64,000 nt of DNA from Lewinellaceae bacterium (GCA_020636325.1 JACJYC010000003.1:558001-622000); one strand, 5' to 3'. Positions 1 to 8,482 are shown, counted from the stretch's first letter. Numbers and translations are program-made. Notes: a model not told the origin generated them from the sequence alone.

Positions 1-466
1 TGTGCTTGTAGCGGTGGCGGTCGGCCTTGCAAAGCCGGATACCGTCGATGATGGAGGCGTGGTTGAGCTCATCGGAGATGATGGCATCTTCGGGGCCCAG
101 GAGCGGCTCGAACAATCCGCCGTTGGCATCAAACGCCGCTGCGTAGAGGATCGTATCCTCCGTCCCCAGAAACTCAGCTGTCTTGCGCTCCAATTCCTTG
201 TGCAGATCCTGGGTGCCGCAAATGAACCGCACCGACGACAGCCCGAATCCGTGGCTGTCAATGGCTGCCTTGGCCGCTTCTATCACGGCGGGGTGGGAAG
301 AAAGCCCCAGGTAGTTGTTGGCGCAAAAATTGAGTACCTCCATACCTGCCGTTGTCCGGATTTCGGCGCTCTGCGGCGTGGTAATGATCCGTTCTTCCTT
401 ATACAGGCCTGCCTGACGGATCTCGTCCAGCTCCTGTTGCAATTCAGGTTTTACATTCTTGAACAT
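1..466 (-). CDS. kbl: Glycine C-acetyltransferase (2-amino-3-ketobutyrate CoA ligase), N-terminal part
   Basis: Reading the minus strand from the ATG at 466 gives about 155 residues that run off the left edge of the window, so the gene is partial. The protein begins MFKNVKPELQQELDEIRQAG and contains NFCANNYLGLSSHP, the glycine-rich GFGLSSVRFICGTQ stretch and ISDELNHASIIDG, all hallmarks of the PLP-dependent alpha-oxoamine synthase family. Kbl cleaves 2-amino-3-ketobutyrate with CoA into glycine and acetyl-CoA, the second step of threonine catabolism. The first-step enzyme, Tdh, is encoded just upstream on the same strand, which favours Kbl over BioF or SPT. The catalytic lysine lies outside the window. 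Cytoplasmic. Confidence 0.93.
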   Translation of the reverse strand, partial: MFKNVKPELQQELDEIRQAGLYKEERIITTPQSAEIRTTAGMEVLNFCANNYLGLSSHPAVIEAAKAAIDSHGFGLSSVRFICGTQDLHKELERKTAEFLGTEDTILYAAAFDANGGLFEPLLGPEDAIISDELNHASIIDGIRLCKADRHRYKH

Positions 467-534
467 ATCTTTCAGATTTACAGGTGCGGCAAATCAACCT
501 CCGACCGCCGCAGCTCCTATAGAGCGGAGAAGGT

Positions 535-630
535 AAATCAACCAATAAACAAATCAACAAATAAACCAATAAACAAATAAACCAATCAACAAATAAACCA
601 ATCAACAAATAAACCAATAAACCAATCAAC
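535..630. repeat. Tandem octamer array, 12 units of MAATMAAC
   Basis: Twelve consecutive 8-base units with no insertions or deletions fill the gap between tdh and kbl. Every unit fits MAATMAAC, where M is A or C, for example AAATCAAC, CAATAAAC, AAATAAAC and CAATCAAC. Units alternate roughly as 16-mers. The tract is strongly AT-rich compared with both flanking genes and would be transcribed between tdh and kbl if they form an operon. Because 8 is not a multiple of 3, an open frame through it on the minus strand is a low-complexity artefact. Confidence 0.95.
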
Positions 631-640
631 AAATCCCCCC

Positions 641-1588
641 TCAAACCACCAAATACTGCTCTTTCAAATGCACGATCATATCCTCCGTCATGCCCTCCAG
701 GTCGTAGGCAGGCCGCCAGTTCCAGTCGCGGCGGGCAGCGGTATCGTCGATGCTTTCCGACCAGGATTCGGCGATATTCTGGCGAAAATCCGGTTCGTAC
801 CCGACCTCGAAATCCGGAACATGCTTCCGGATGGCTTCCGTCAATTCAGCAGGAGTGAAGCTCATCGCTGCGAGGTTGTAGCTGGTCCGAACGGTGATTT
901 GCCTGGCCGGTGCGTTCATCAGCTCCAGGGTTGCCCGGATGGCGTCGTCCATATAGATCATGGGCAGACGGGTTTCGGGCTTGAGGAAGCAGTTATAGGG
1001 CTCTCCCCTGACGGCATAGTGGAATATTTCCACCGCATAGTCCGTGGTTCCGCCGCCCGGCATGGATTGGTAACCGATCACTCCCGGATAGCGCAAAGAG
1101 CGGACATCCACGCCGAATTTCAGGTGATAATACTGGCACCAGTTCTCTCCTGCTGCTTTGCTGATGCCGTATACGGTTTCGGGGTGGATGATGGTTTCCT
1201 GCGGCGTATTCTTTCGGGGCGTATGGCTGCCGAAAACGGCAATAGTGCTCGGAAAAAAAAGGCGCAGCTTTTCCTCCCGGGCCAGTTCGAGGGCATTGAA
1301 CAAGCCGTTGATGTTGACATCCCAGGCCAATTTGGGGTTTTGTTCCCCCTTGGCGGAAAGGATGGCGGCCAGGTGATAGATCTGGGTGATCCTGTACTTC
1401 CGGGCCAGGCGTTCGAGTTGGCGGCGATCAACAACATCCAGCAATTCGAACGGACCCTCATCCTCCAACGGCATCCGGATATCGGTGGCCAGTACGTTGT
1501 TGCGTCCGAATTGATCTCTGAGGGCACGGGTCAGCACTGAACCCAGCTGACCGTTTGCGCCGATAACCAGAATATTGTCTTTTTTCAT
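641..1588 (-). CDS. tdh: L-threonine 3-dehydrogenase, SDR (epimerase-like) type
   Basis: A 315-residue extended short-chain dehydrogenase. The N-terminal Rossmann motif is GANGQLG at about residues 10-16, followed by LDVVDR and the YHLAAILS strand. The active-site pair is YGISK in ETVYGISKAAGENW. The sequence around RSLRYPGVIGYQSMPGGGTT is typical of the SDR-type NAD-dependent L-threonine dehydrogenases of Bacteroidota, which oxidise threonine to 2-amino-3-ketobutyrate. The neighbour downstream is kbl, which uses that product. The ATG at 1588 is the natural start: the Rossmann strand follows six residues later. Cytoplasmic enzyme, probably a dimer or tetramer as in the family. Confidence 0.93.
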   Translation of the reverse strand: MKKDNILVIGANGQLGSVLTRALRDQFGRNNVLATDIRMPLEDEGPFELLDVVDRRQLERLARKYRITQIYHLAAILSAKGEQNPKLAWDVNINGLFNALELAREEKLRLFFPSTIAVFGSHTPRKNTPQETIIHPETVYGISKAAGENWCQYYHLKFGVDVRSLRYPGVIGYQSMPGGGTTDYAVEIFHYAVRGEPYNCFLKPETRLPMIYMDDAIRATLELMNAPARQITVRTSYNLAAMSFTPAELTEAIRKHVPDFEVGYEPDFRQNIAESWSESIDDTAARRDWNWRPAYDLEGMTEDMIVHLKEQYLVV

Positions 1589-1633
1589 GCATGGTGGTTA
1601 GGACGGGGCAAAGATAGTGGAATTTAGTGCGGT

Positions 1634-2272
1634 TTATGAAATTAACTCATGGCAGGTCTCCAACAAAAAATCGCGAAGGCTTCGGTACAGCAGGGCCCCT
1701 TCCGGGCCTTCCAGGAATTCCTTCGGGGAGGCCCATTCACCCTTTTCAATGTCTTCCTCATGCTGGACCTTCAAAGCGGTATCTGCTGAATCGATATAGT
1801 ACCAATGGGTCGTTTTCAGCACTCTTTTTTTGCTGTCTACCCGGTAGGTGTGGTAGGTCTCGCCGGCTTTGCTTTTCAGCGACAGCCGGTTCAGTCCGGT
1901 CTCCTCTTCCACCTCCCGCAGTGCAGCTTCTTCCGGTGTTTCGCCCTTCTCCAGTTTACCTTTCGGAAGATCCCAGAAACCGAGACGATAAATGAACAAC
2001 ATTTCATGCGCCGGATTGAAGATCAACCCGCCGGCCGCTTCAATTTTTTTGAAATGCCCCAGAAAATCGCTTTTCAACCTGTCGAAATCGGGATCGTACA
2101 GGGTGACGGATTGCCAGTTGCGCGATTTCTCCAGCAGATCGATGTAGTTGAACAGCGTTTTGGGTTTGCCGCTATACCGGGCTACCATGTGACCGTCCTG
2201 CTCGGATTGATTCCTGTCAGGAAGGTCGGGACTTAAGATGAGGGGCGTGTCATTAATGTAAACTTTGTACAT
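1634..2272 (-). CDS. Nudix hydrolase
   Basis: A 212-residue protein with a complete Nudix box, GKLEKGETPEEAALREVEEE followed by TGL, at about residues 104-126. This motif binds Mg2+ and catalyses hydrolysis of a nucleoside diphosphate linked to another group. About 80 residues precede the Nudix fold, and they include the phrase YIDLLEKS; this N-terminal part is seen in Bacteroidota Nudix proteins but has no function I can name. The substrate cannot be read from sequence. Adjacent to tdh with a 45-bp gap on the same strand and divergent from pyrE. Confidence 0.85.
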   Translation of the reverse strand: MYKVYINDTPLILSPDLPDRNQSEQDGHMVARYSGKPKTLFNYIDLLEKSRNWQSVTLYDPDFDRLKSDFLGHFKKIEAAGGLIFNPAHEMLFIYRLGFWDLPKGKLEKGETPEEAALREVEEETGLNRLSLKSKAGETYHTYRVDSKKRVLKTTHWYYIDSADTALKVQHEEDIEKGEWASPKEFLEGPEGALLYRSLRDFLLETCHELIS

Positions 2273-2323
2273 TTGCCGTTTCTTTTTGGCTCCCGCTTGT
2301 CCGGAAGCGCGAGGTCAGGACTA

Positions 2324-2488
2324 AGAGGTTGTTTGGATTTTGGTCGCTATGTCGAAAATCGTCAATTTTTCGTTTAGGCAAGGCGCGGGTTCGGGATCAT
2401 AGCCTAAGCTATGAAGCCCGGTTCTGCAACGCAGCATAAGCGGAAAAGTGACATTTGCAGACCAGTTACTAAAGTCCAAACAAGCTCT
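2324..2488. repeat. 165-bp imperfect palindromic element (MITE or REP-like)
   Basis: The ends are inverted copies: AGAGGTTGTTTGGATTTTGGT at the left resembles the reverse complement of the right end, AGAGCTTGTTTGGACTTTAGT, with three mismatches in 21. Internal segments (around GTCAATTTTTCGTTTAGGC and the complement of GCATAAGCGGAAAAGTGAC) also pair imperfectly, and the centre is TCATAGC-ctaa-GCTATGA, a perfect 7-bp inverted repeat. The whole unit could fold into one long hairpin. It ends 12 bases before the pyrE start codon, so it would be in the pyrE leader or carry its promoter. No second copy was noticed in this window. Confidence 0.8.
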
Positions 2489-2500
2489 AAAAATCACAAC

Positions 2501-3148
2501 ATGGATATTCCCGCTGAAGTCGCCAGCAGATTATTGCAAATAAAGGCAATTAAATTGAGTCCGCAAAACCCGTTCACCTGGGCGTCAGGGCTCCGTTCGC
2601 CGATCTATTGCGATAACCGGCTGATTTTGTCGCACCCCGAAGTCAGGCGCTTTGTCGTCAGTTGTTTTGTCGAATTATCCGGATCTTTCCGGCCGTTCGA
2701 CGCGATCGCCGGGGTAGCTACGGCCGGGATCGCTCACGGCGTGCTGCTGGCGCAACAACTGGATCTCCCGTTTGCCTACGTCCGCGACAAAGCCAAAGGG
2801 CACGGCAGGCAAAACCAGATTGAGGGAGAGCTGACGCCCGGTGCCAGGGTATTGGTCGTTGAGGACCTGATCTCCACCGGCGGATCCAGCCTGGCGGCAG
2901 TTGAAGCCCTCCGTTCAGCCGGGTATCAGGTGATCGGCGCCCTGGCGGTTTTTACCTATGAATTCGAAAAAGCCGCCGCGGCCTTCGCAAACGCGGAATG
3001 CCCGGTGAACACACTTTCCGGTTACAGCGTTCTGATCGAACAAGCCAGAATCCAGGGGTATATCGAAGCGAATGATATGGCTACCCTGGGCGATTGGCGC
3101 CGGAATCCGGAAGGCTGGAGCAACAAGTGGCAACAGACGCAACCATAA
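2501..3148 (+). CDS. pyrE: Orotate phosphoribosyltransferase
   Basis: A 215-residue type I phosphoribosyltransferase that joins orotate to PRPP to give OMP in pyrimidine synthesis. The PRPP-binding loop is VLVVEDLISTGGSSL at about residues 117-131. The N-terminal ASGLRSPIYCDNR and AYVRDKAKGHGRQNQIEG are diagnostic of PyrE. The frame is open upstream to 2411, but that extension lies inside the palindromic element and adds an unrelated 30 residues. The ATG at 2501 gives MDIPAEVASRLLQIKAIKL, the expected PyrE N terminus and length, so I place the start there. Cytoplasmic homodimer in the family. Confidence 0.95.
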   Translation: MDIPAEVASRLLQIKAIKLSPQNPFTWASGLRSPIYCDNRLILSHPEVRRFVVSCFVELSGSFRPFDAIAGVATAGIAHGVLLAQQLDLPFAYVRDKAKGHGRQNQIEGELTPGARVLVVEDLISTGGSSLAAVEALRSAGYQVIGALAVFTYEFEKAAAAFANAECPVNTLSGYSVLIEQARIQGYIEANDMATLGDWRRNPEGWSNKWQQTQP

Positions 3149-3198
3149 TTTAAAATAATTACTATTTTTATCCCGTTCATAAGGCGAACAAAACGATT

Positions 3199-4278
3199 AT
3201 GCCAATCCTTAATTCCCAATCAGAAGCCTTTTTAAGGCAATATCTAAATAATGCATCTCCAACCGGGTTCGAGTCTGAAGGACAAAAACTCTGGCTTGAC
3301 TATATCCGACCCTATATCGATGATTGGTCGATAGATACCTATGGAACCGTTTACGGCGTCATTAATCCGGGTAAGGATTTCAAGGTCGTGATCGAAGGCC
3401 ATGCCGATGAGATTTCCTGGTTCGTTCATTACATCACGGATGAAGGGTTTATCAATGTGATCCGCAACGGAGGCTCCGATCATATGATCGCGCCGTCCAA
3501 ACGGGTCAATATCCACACCGACAAAGGCATCATCAAAGGCGTTTTCGGCTGGCCGGCCATCCATACCCGCCGGGGTGAGGATGCCAAATTGACGCCCAGC
3601 ATCGAAAACATTTTCATCGACGTCGGCGCCAAGAACAAGGATGAGGTCCTGGAAATGGGCATTCACGTAGGCTGCGTGGTGACCTACGAAGATGAAATGA
3701 TCGTGCTGAACGACCGCTACTTCGTCGGCCGGGCCCTGGACAACCGGATGGGCGGTTTCTGCATCGCCGAGGTTGTCCGGATGCTGAAAGAGAACAAGAT
3801 CCAGTTGCCGTACACGCTTTATGTCGTCAATTCGGTACAGGAAGAGGTCGGCCTTCGCGGCGCCGAAATGATCGCGCAATCCATCAAACCGCAGGTCGCC
3901 ATCGTCACGGATGTCACCCACGACACGCATACGCCGCTGGTCAAGCCCAAGGTGATCGGCGATATCCGCAGCGGCAAAGGCCCTTCGGTCACCTATGCGC
4001 CGGCTGTCCACAACAAGCTGCTGCAGCTGATCATCAACACGGCCGCTGAAAAGAATATTCCCATTCAGCGCGAAGCTTCCTCCCGGGGTACCGGAACGGA
4101 TACCGACGCCTTTGCCTATTCCAACGGCGGCGTAGCTTCAGCTTTGATCTCCCTGCCGCTGCGGTACATGCATACCACCGTCGAAATGGCGCACAAGGAG
4201 GATGTTGAAAATGTGATCCGCCTGATCTACGAAACTTTGTTGAAAATAGAATACGGACATAATTTCAAATATTTTTAG
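3199..4278 (+). CDS. M42 family metallopeptidase (glutamyl-aminopeptidase or endoglucanase M type)
   Basis: A 359-residue cytosolic-type aminopeptidase of the M42 (TET) family. The metal ligands and catalytic residues can be placed: H68 and D70 in EGHADEISW, D181 in RALDNRMGG, E215-E216 in VQEEVGLRG, D238 in VTDVTHD and H325 in RYMHTTVE. These bind a dinuclear zinc or cobalt centre. Members form large dodecameric shells that trim peptides released by the proteasome or Lon-like proteases. There is no signal peptide. It lies 50 bp after pyrE and almost abuts the membrane protein that follows. Confidence 0.92.
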   Translation: MPILNSQSEAFLRQYLNNASPTGFESEGQKLWLDYIRPYIDDWSIDTYGTVYGVINPGKDFKVVIEGHADEISWFVHYITDEGFINVIRNGGSDHMIAPSKRVNIHTDKGIIKGVFGWPAIHTRRGEDAKLTPSIENIFIDVGAKNKDEVLEMGIHVGCVVTYEDEMIVLNDRYFVGRALDNRMGGFCIAEVVRMLKENKIQLPYTLYVVNSVQEEVGLRGAEMIAQSIKPQVAIVTDVTHDTHTPLVKPKVIGDIRSGKGPSVTYAPAVHNKLLQLIINTAAEKNIPIQREASSRGTGTDTDAFAYSNGGVASALISLPLRYMHTTVEMAHKEDVENVIRLIYETLLKIEYGHNFKYF

Positions 4279-4324
4279 CCACCGGAACCTCACGCGGGGA
4301 CTGTACGCCGTAATCGATCTTTTT

Positions 4325-5149
4325 TTGTACGGCAATCTATGGATCGCAGCCTGCGCCCTGGCGCTTGCCTTTCAAACGCAGTTTGTACTGACAGGGGCCT
4401 TCCGGTTTTCACCCGTGGCGGCATTCGTGTTTTTCGGCACCCTTTCGCTGTACGGCCTCCACCGGATCATCGGCCTGAACAAGGTCCAGGCCTTCAAGAA
4501 CAAAGGCCGGTTCGCGGTCATTTCCCGGTTTACCAGCCACATTCTTTTCTACGCGGGCGTTTCTGCGGTCGCTGCCGCCTGGTATTGGTTCAAAATTCCG
4601 GTCCGGATCTGGCCATGGCTGCTGTTTCCCGGCCTGTTGGGCGGCGGGTATGTCATTCCTATCTTCAAGGGCAAGCGCCTTCGTGATTTCAACGACATCA
4701 AGATCTTTCTCATCGCAGTAGTCTGGACGGCTTTTACAGTGCTCGCCCCGGCCGTGGAGCTTCACCGCCACCTGGAGGCCGGGATCTGGCTGATGGCCCT
4801 GGAACGGTTCCTGTTCATCTTTGCCATCACCCTCCCGTTCGACCTCCGGGACCTGCCGGTCGACACCCTGACCGGGGTCAGGACTTTACCCCGCTTGCTC
4901 GGCCGCCGGCGCACCGTATGGGTATCGGCCGGATGCCTCATCCTGGCTTTTTCCCTTGCCGCTGTCAATTTTGGTCGTGGATTGTATGCCGGTGATGTTT
5001 TGATCGGAACAGGCGTCACCACCGTTGTTACCATTGGACTGGTGGCAGGCTCCCGCCCCGAACGGCACGATTATTATTATTCAGGCCTCATGGACGGCAT
5101 GATGATCTTTCAGTTTCTCGCAGTTTGGATCACCACCCTAATGATATGA
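4325..5149 (+). CDS. UbiA-like polytopic membrane protein
   Basis: About 274 residues with some seven to eight hydrophobic spans. The segment LPFDLRDLPVDTLTGVRTLP matches the second aspartate-rich motif of UbiA prenyltransferases (DxRDxxxDxxxGxxTLP). The first motif (NDxxD type) is not clear; the equivalent region reads LYGLHRIIGLNK. The family links prenyl chains to aromatic or other acceptors, but an intact activity is doubtful here. The start is uncertain. The TTG at 4325 is the first recognised start, yet the frame is open back to about 4250 and RNLTRGLYAVIDLFLYGN reads like a genuine N terminus, so a rare start such as CTG at 4301 is possible. Its stop overlaps the next ATG (ATGA), indicating translational coupling. 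Confidence 0.65.
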   Translation: MYGNLWIAACALALAFQTQFVLTGAFRFSPVAAFVFFGTLSLYGLHRIIGLNKVQAFKNKGRFAVISRFTSHILFYAGVSAVAAAWYWFKIPVRIWPWLLFPGLLGGGYVIPIFKGKRLRDFNDIKIFLIAVVWTAFTVLAPAVELHRHLEAGIWLMALERFLFIFAITLPFDLRDLPVDTLTGVRTLPRLLGRRRTVWVSAGCLILAFSLAAVNFGRGLYAGDVLIGTGVTTVVTIGLVAGSRPERHDYYYSGLMDGMMIFQFLAVWITTLMI

Positions 5150-8001
5150 AACAACAACCGCGGATTTTCCGGATGGTCCGGCTTTTGTCCTGTTGCATGC
5201 TGCTGAATGCAGGCATTTTGCCGGGACAAACCGGCGCCACACTGAATTCTATCCGGCTTTCGGAAGCGAATTTGCAACCGCTTCTCTTTACAGGAACGGA
5301 TGCGGGCGCCTGCAAACCGGTCTTTACCCATCCGCTGGTCGCTTTCCAGGTCGGCGAGAAATGGCTGGACGCCCAAAACGCCGCCTGTGACTATTTTACG
5401 CCGGACTCCGCTTTCATCCGGATTGGAGCGATCGGTGTCGGTTTTGCCAAAGGGCATCCCGGGAATCAGGGATGGGAAGCGACCCTGACGTTCATCAACG
5501 GCTCAAAGGATACGATTGAACTCCACAACGTCGTCCCGTTCGGGGTTTCTTCCAGGTACCCGTACATCACCGGGAAGGGCAATCACGGCCTGTCCCGCAG
5601 CCATTTGTTCCTGCCGGGGCGCGAGCCGGTCAACGTCATCCTGCCTGACAACGCATGGGAACTGGGGTATGCCGCAATTCCGACCGATAGGGAGGGCCTG
5701 AGCGTGGCCGCCCTGGCCAGGCGGGTGAGCTGGGACCGGGAAAAGGCCCGGCGGCGCCGTTTTTCAACCGTGCTTTATCCCGGCGGGCAGGTGACCTACC
5801 GGATCTGGGCGGATTATTACCAGGGCGAATGGCAGGAAGGGCTCAGGCTGATGTTCCAGAAGCGATACCTTTACGACCTCAAGGATTTCGATAACTCCCT
5901 TTTCGAACGCAAAGACCTGGAATGGATCCGCCACGCCTATGCCATGCACCTGATCATGGCCTGGGATCACGCCTTCTACGATCAGCAAAACGGCGGTTAC
6001 CGGCTCAGCTCCTTTATCCAAGAAAGCAAGCGGTTGTACGGCGGCAATGACGTGATCGGCATCTGGCAGAACTGGCCGACCCTGGGCCTGGACCAGCGCA
6101 ATCAATGGGATTTGTTGCGCGACCTGCCGGGCGGAACGTCCAGAATCAGGGAACTGGCTGAGGATTGCCGCGACAACGGCGCCAGGTTCTTTATTTCCTA
6201 TAACCCCTGGGACGAAAGCACCCGCTGGGAAGACCATCATTCCGGCATGTCAGCCATGATCGAAGAGACCGGCGCCGACGGTGTGGTGCTGGACACAGAG
6301 GGAAAAAGCAGCCCCGAGCACCAACTGGCCGCCGACCGGGTAAAGCCGGGTGTGATCATGTACAGCGAAGGCATGGCCGTGCCGAAGGATATGACCACCA
6401 TCGTTTCCGGCAGGGTCCACAATGCGCTCTATTACCCGCCCATGCTGAACCTCAATAAATTCATCAAACCCGAATTTGCCATTTTCAGGGTGGCCGAATT
6501 GTACCTGGAGCGGATCCGGCGGGAATATGCGCTTTCCCTGTTCAACGGATACGGAACCGAGTTGAACATTTTCCGGCCGGGGCGCCCGGATTGGGCGGAA
6601 GAGGATTACCGCTTCTGGGGCAGAACGCTCATGATCCTGAGGGAAAACACCTCCAATTTCGTTCAGCAAGGATTTACGCCCCTCATCCCGACCACAGCCG
6701 ACGGGATATATGTGAATAAATGGCCGTTGGCCGGCAAAATCGTATTCACGATATTCAGCCTGATCCCGGAAGGGTTCGACGCCCCGTTGTTTGAAATTCA
6801 TCCCGAAGAAGGCTACCATTATTTCGACTTGTGGAACCATGAGCCGGTAACCATCGATACAATCGACGGAAAATACTTTGCCCGCGCAAGCGTCGACGGA
6901 TTTTCCAAACAATGGCTGGGCACCAACAACGAAGGCGCGGTGGGCGCCGTTGCCCGGCTGAAGGAAGACCTTATGGTGCGGCAAAACGGAGACTGGCTGA
7001 CCGTTTCCGCAATGCGCGGCGATCAGTTCAAAATCTGGCCCGGCAATCCCGCCTATGATAAAACCCCGCTGGTGTTGCCCGCCGGCGAACACCGGATCAG
7101 GCTGACGGATCATTTCGGCCGGTATGAAGGGAAATTCGTTGTGCAGGCCTTCACGAAAAATGAATTGTCAGATGAGGCTGTATTCGAAATCCCACCCGGT
7201 ACGGCCCGCCTGATCAGCCATGCGGAACATACCCCCAAACCAGCTGCCAGGCCTGAGGATATGGTCCTGATACCGTCGGGCAGATTCCTGATGAAAACCA
7301 CCTTCGGCGACAATTTCATTCCCAACCCGGACCCCGCAGGCGATGCCGTCGGCATGAAGGCTTTTTACATGGATAAATATCCGGTCACCAATCAGGAATT
7401 TGCACAATTTCTGAAAGCCACCGGCTATCATCCGGCGGATACCGCCAACTTTCTGAAGCATTGGACCGGCGGAAGAATCCCGGCAGGGGAGGAGCGTTTT
7501 CCGGTGGTCTATATCGCCTATGAGGACGCCAGGGCCTATGCGGACTGGGCCGGCAAACGATTGCCCACCGAAGCTGAATGGCAATACGCCGCTCAGGCAG
7601 GCGACGGCCGGGAATGGCCTTGGGATAAAAACGCGAGGGTGGAACGCAAAGAACAGGTCATTACCAATACCCTGACCGTTTCCAGGCTCCAGGTCGATTC
7701 CCAACTGTGCAATACGGGCAACGGCAGGCCTTATGCCGTCGGCGCGTACCCCAAAGGCGCAAACCCCTATGGATTGGAAGACCTGGTAGGCTGCGTCTGG
7801 CAGTTGACCAACGACCTGTACGACAACGGCGCCAACTATTATATTATCCTGAAGGGCGGCAGTTATTTTCTGCCGACCTCCAGCTGGTGGTACGTCGAGG
7901 GCGGCCCCAGGGAGCTGACCTATCAACAGAAGCTGCTCAGGGTTTCTCCGGGCTTTGAAAGGAATGCGACGGTGGGATTCCGTTGCGTGGCAGACCCCTG
8001 A
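5146..8001 (+). CDS. Secreted protein: putative glycosidase-like barrel fused to an FGE/SUMF1-like domain
   Basis: 951 residues from the ATG at 5146, which overlaps the previous stop as ATGA. A hydrophobic segment (MVRLLSCCMLLNAGILPGQ) is a probable signal peptide. The middle part has the look of a (beta/alpha)8 hydrolase, with DVIGIWQNWP, ARFFISYNPWDES and GADGVVLDTEGKSS (D383, E385), but I cannot assign a family with confidence. From about residue 706 (MVLIPSGRFLM) to the end lies a formylglycine-generating-enzyme-like domain: MDKYPVTNQEFAQFLKATGY, GKRLPTEAEWQYAAQAG, NPYGLEDLVGCVWQLTNDLY, LKGGSYFL and VGFRCVADP. The paired active-site cysteines of true FGE are not evident in the SYFLPTSSWWYVEGG stretch, so the domain may bind a ligand rather than oxidise cysteine. 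Confidence 0.72.
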   Translation: MKQQPRIFRMVRLLSCCMLLNAGILPGQTGATLNSIRLSEANLQPLLFTGTDAGACKPVFTHPLVAFQVGEKWLDAQNAACDYFTPDSAFIRIGAIGVGFAKGHPGNQGWEATLTFINGSKDTIELHNVVPFGVSSRYPYITGKGNHGLSRSHLFLPGREPVNVILPDNAWELGYAAIPTDREGLSVAALARRVSWDREKARRRRFSTVLYPGGQVTYRIWADYYQGEWQEGLRLMFQKRYLYDLKDFDNSLFERKDLEWIRHAYAMHLIMAWDHAFYDQQNGGYRLSSFIQESKRLYGGNDVIGIWQNWPTLGLDQRNQWDLLRDLPGGTSRIRELAEDCRDNGARFFISYNPWDESTRWEDHHSGMSAMIEETGADGVVLDTEGKSSPEHQLAADRVKPGVIMYSEGMAVPKDMTTIVSGRVHNALYYPPMLNLNKFIKPEFAIFRVAELYLERIRREYALSLFNGYGTELNIFRPGRPDWAEEDYRFWGRTLMILRENTSNFVQQGFTPLIPTTADGIYVNKWPLAGKIVFTIFSLIPEGFDAPLFEIHPEEGYHYFDLWNHEPVTIDTIDGKYFARASVDGFSKQWLGTNNEGAVGAVARLKEDLMVRQNGDWLTVSAMRGDQFKIWPGNPAYDKTPLVLPAGEHRIRLTDHFGRYEGKFVVQAFTKNELSDEAVFEIPPGTARLISHAEHTPKPAARPEDMVLIPSGRFLMKTTFGDNFIPNPDPAGDAVGMKAFYMDKYPVTNQEFAQFLKATGYHPADTANFLKHWTGGRIPAGEERFPVVYIAYEDARAYADWAGKRLPTEAEWQYAAQAGDGREWPWDKNARVERKEQVITNTLTVSRLQVDSQLCNTGNGRPYAVGAYPKGANPYGLEDLVGCVWQLTNDLYDNGANYYIILKGGSYFLPTSSWWYVEGGPRELTYQQKLLRVSPGFERNATVGFRCVADP

Positions 8002-8009
8002 GCAGGGGG

Positions 8010-8396
8010 TCAATCCTTTGAGACCGGGACCGGCGCCCGCTTGCGCAGGATCCAGTGGATATTGCTGAGGTTGTTCTCAAACACCACGTAGGCCTGGACG
8101 AATTTCCACCCGTCCTGCCCCATGAAATTCAGCGCATCGATCATGGAATTGAAGGTCTTTACCTTTCCCGTCTGTTCGTCCCGCAACCGGGTGTCCTGGA
8201 AGAAGGCGCGTTCTTCACCAAAATCAACGGAGACGCTGATCTTGTTGGTAAAGGCCCTGGGGCGCCCGATCAGCAGGCAATACTGGTAGGATTCGTCGTC
8301 AGCCTCAATGGTTTCTTCGGCCACCGTGGCTTGCGCTGAGAGGATAACCGGGCTGGCGAGCAGCAGCAGCAAAAACAGGAATGAAAGCTTTTTCAT
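8010..8396 (-). CDS. Small exported protein of unknown function
   Basis: 128 residues from the ATG at 8396. MKKLSFLFLLLLLASPVILS is a clear signal peptide, with likely cleavage after AQA. The mature part contains YQYCLLIGRP, KISVSVDFGEE and a C-terminal stretch NSMIDALNFMGQDGWKFVQA that recurs in small uncharacterised Bacteroidota proteins (recollection, not searched). The frame is open to 8471, but the extension precedes the signal peptide and crosses the terminator hairpin of the upstream gene, so it was rejected. It converges on the barrel/FGE-like gene with an 8-bp gap. Confidence 0.75.
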   Translation of the reverse strand: MKKLSFLFLLLLLASPVILSAQATVAEETIEADDESYQYCLLIGRPRAFTNKISVSVDFGEERAFFQDTRLRDEQTGKVKTFNSMIDALNFMGQDGWKFVQAYVVFENNLSNIHWILRKRAPVPVSKD

Positions 8397-8426
8397 AGCG
8401 GATATTGAACATTGATCAAATAAAAA

Positions 8427-8482
8427 AAGTCGTAAGTCTGACCCGCGGAAAGCATCCGTTGCGGACGGCAAACTTACGACTT
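8427..8482 (-). terminator. Intrinsic terminator of the di-haem peroxidase gene
   Basis: An 11-bp perfect stem, AAGTCGTAAGT at 8427-8437 pairing with ACTTACGACTT at 8472-8482, encloses a loop that holds a second small hairpin (TCCGCAACGGA). On the minus strand it is followed by a run of seven T, as expected of a Rho-independent terminator 24 bases after the peroxidase stop codon. Confidence 0.8.

Noticed and set aside
535..630. CRISPR array
   Set aside because: The repeat units are 8 bases long with no spacers, and no cas genes are present.
444..644. 66-codon minus-strand frame rich in leucine and isoleucine
   Set aside because: It is a translation of the octamer array plus the start of kbl in another frame; low complexity with no independent support.
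2411..2500. N-terminal extension of pyrE
   Set aside because: It lies inside the palindromic element and adds residues not seen in PyrE; the ATG at 2501 gives the normal N terminus.
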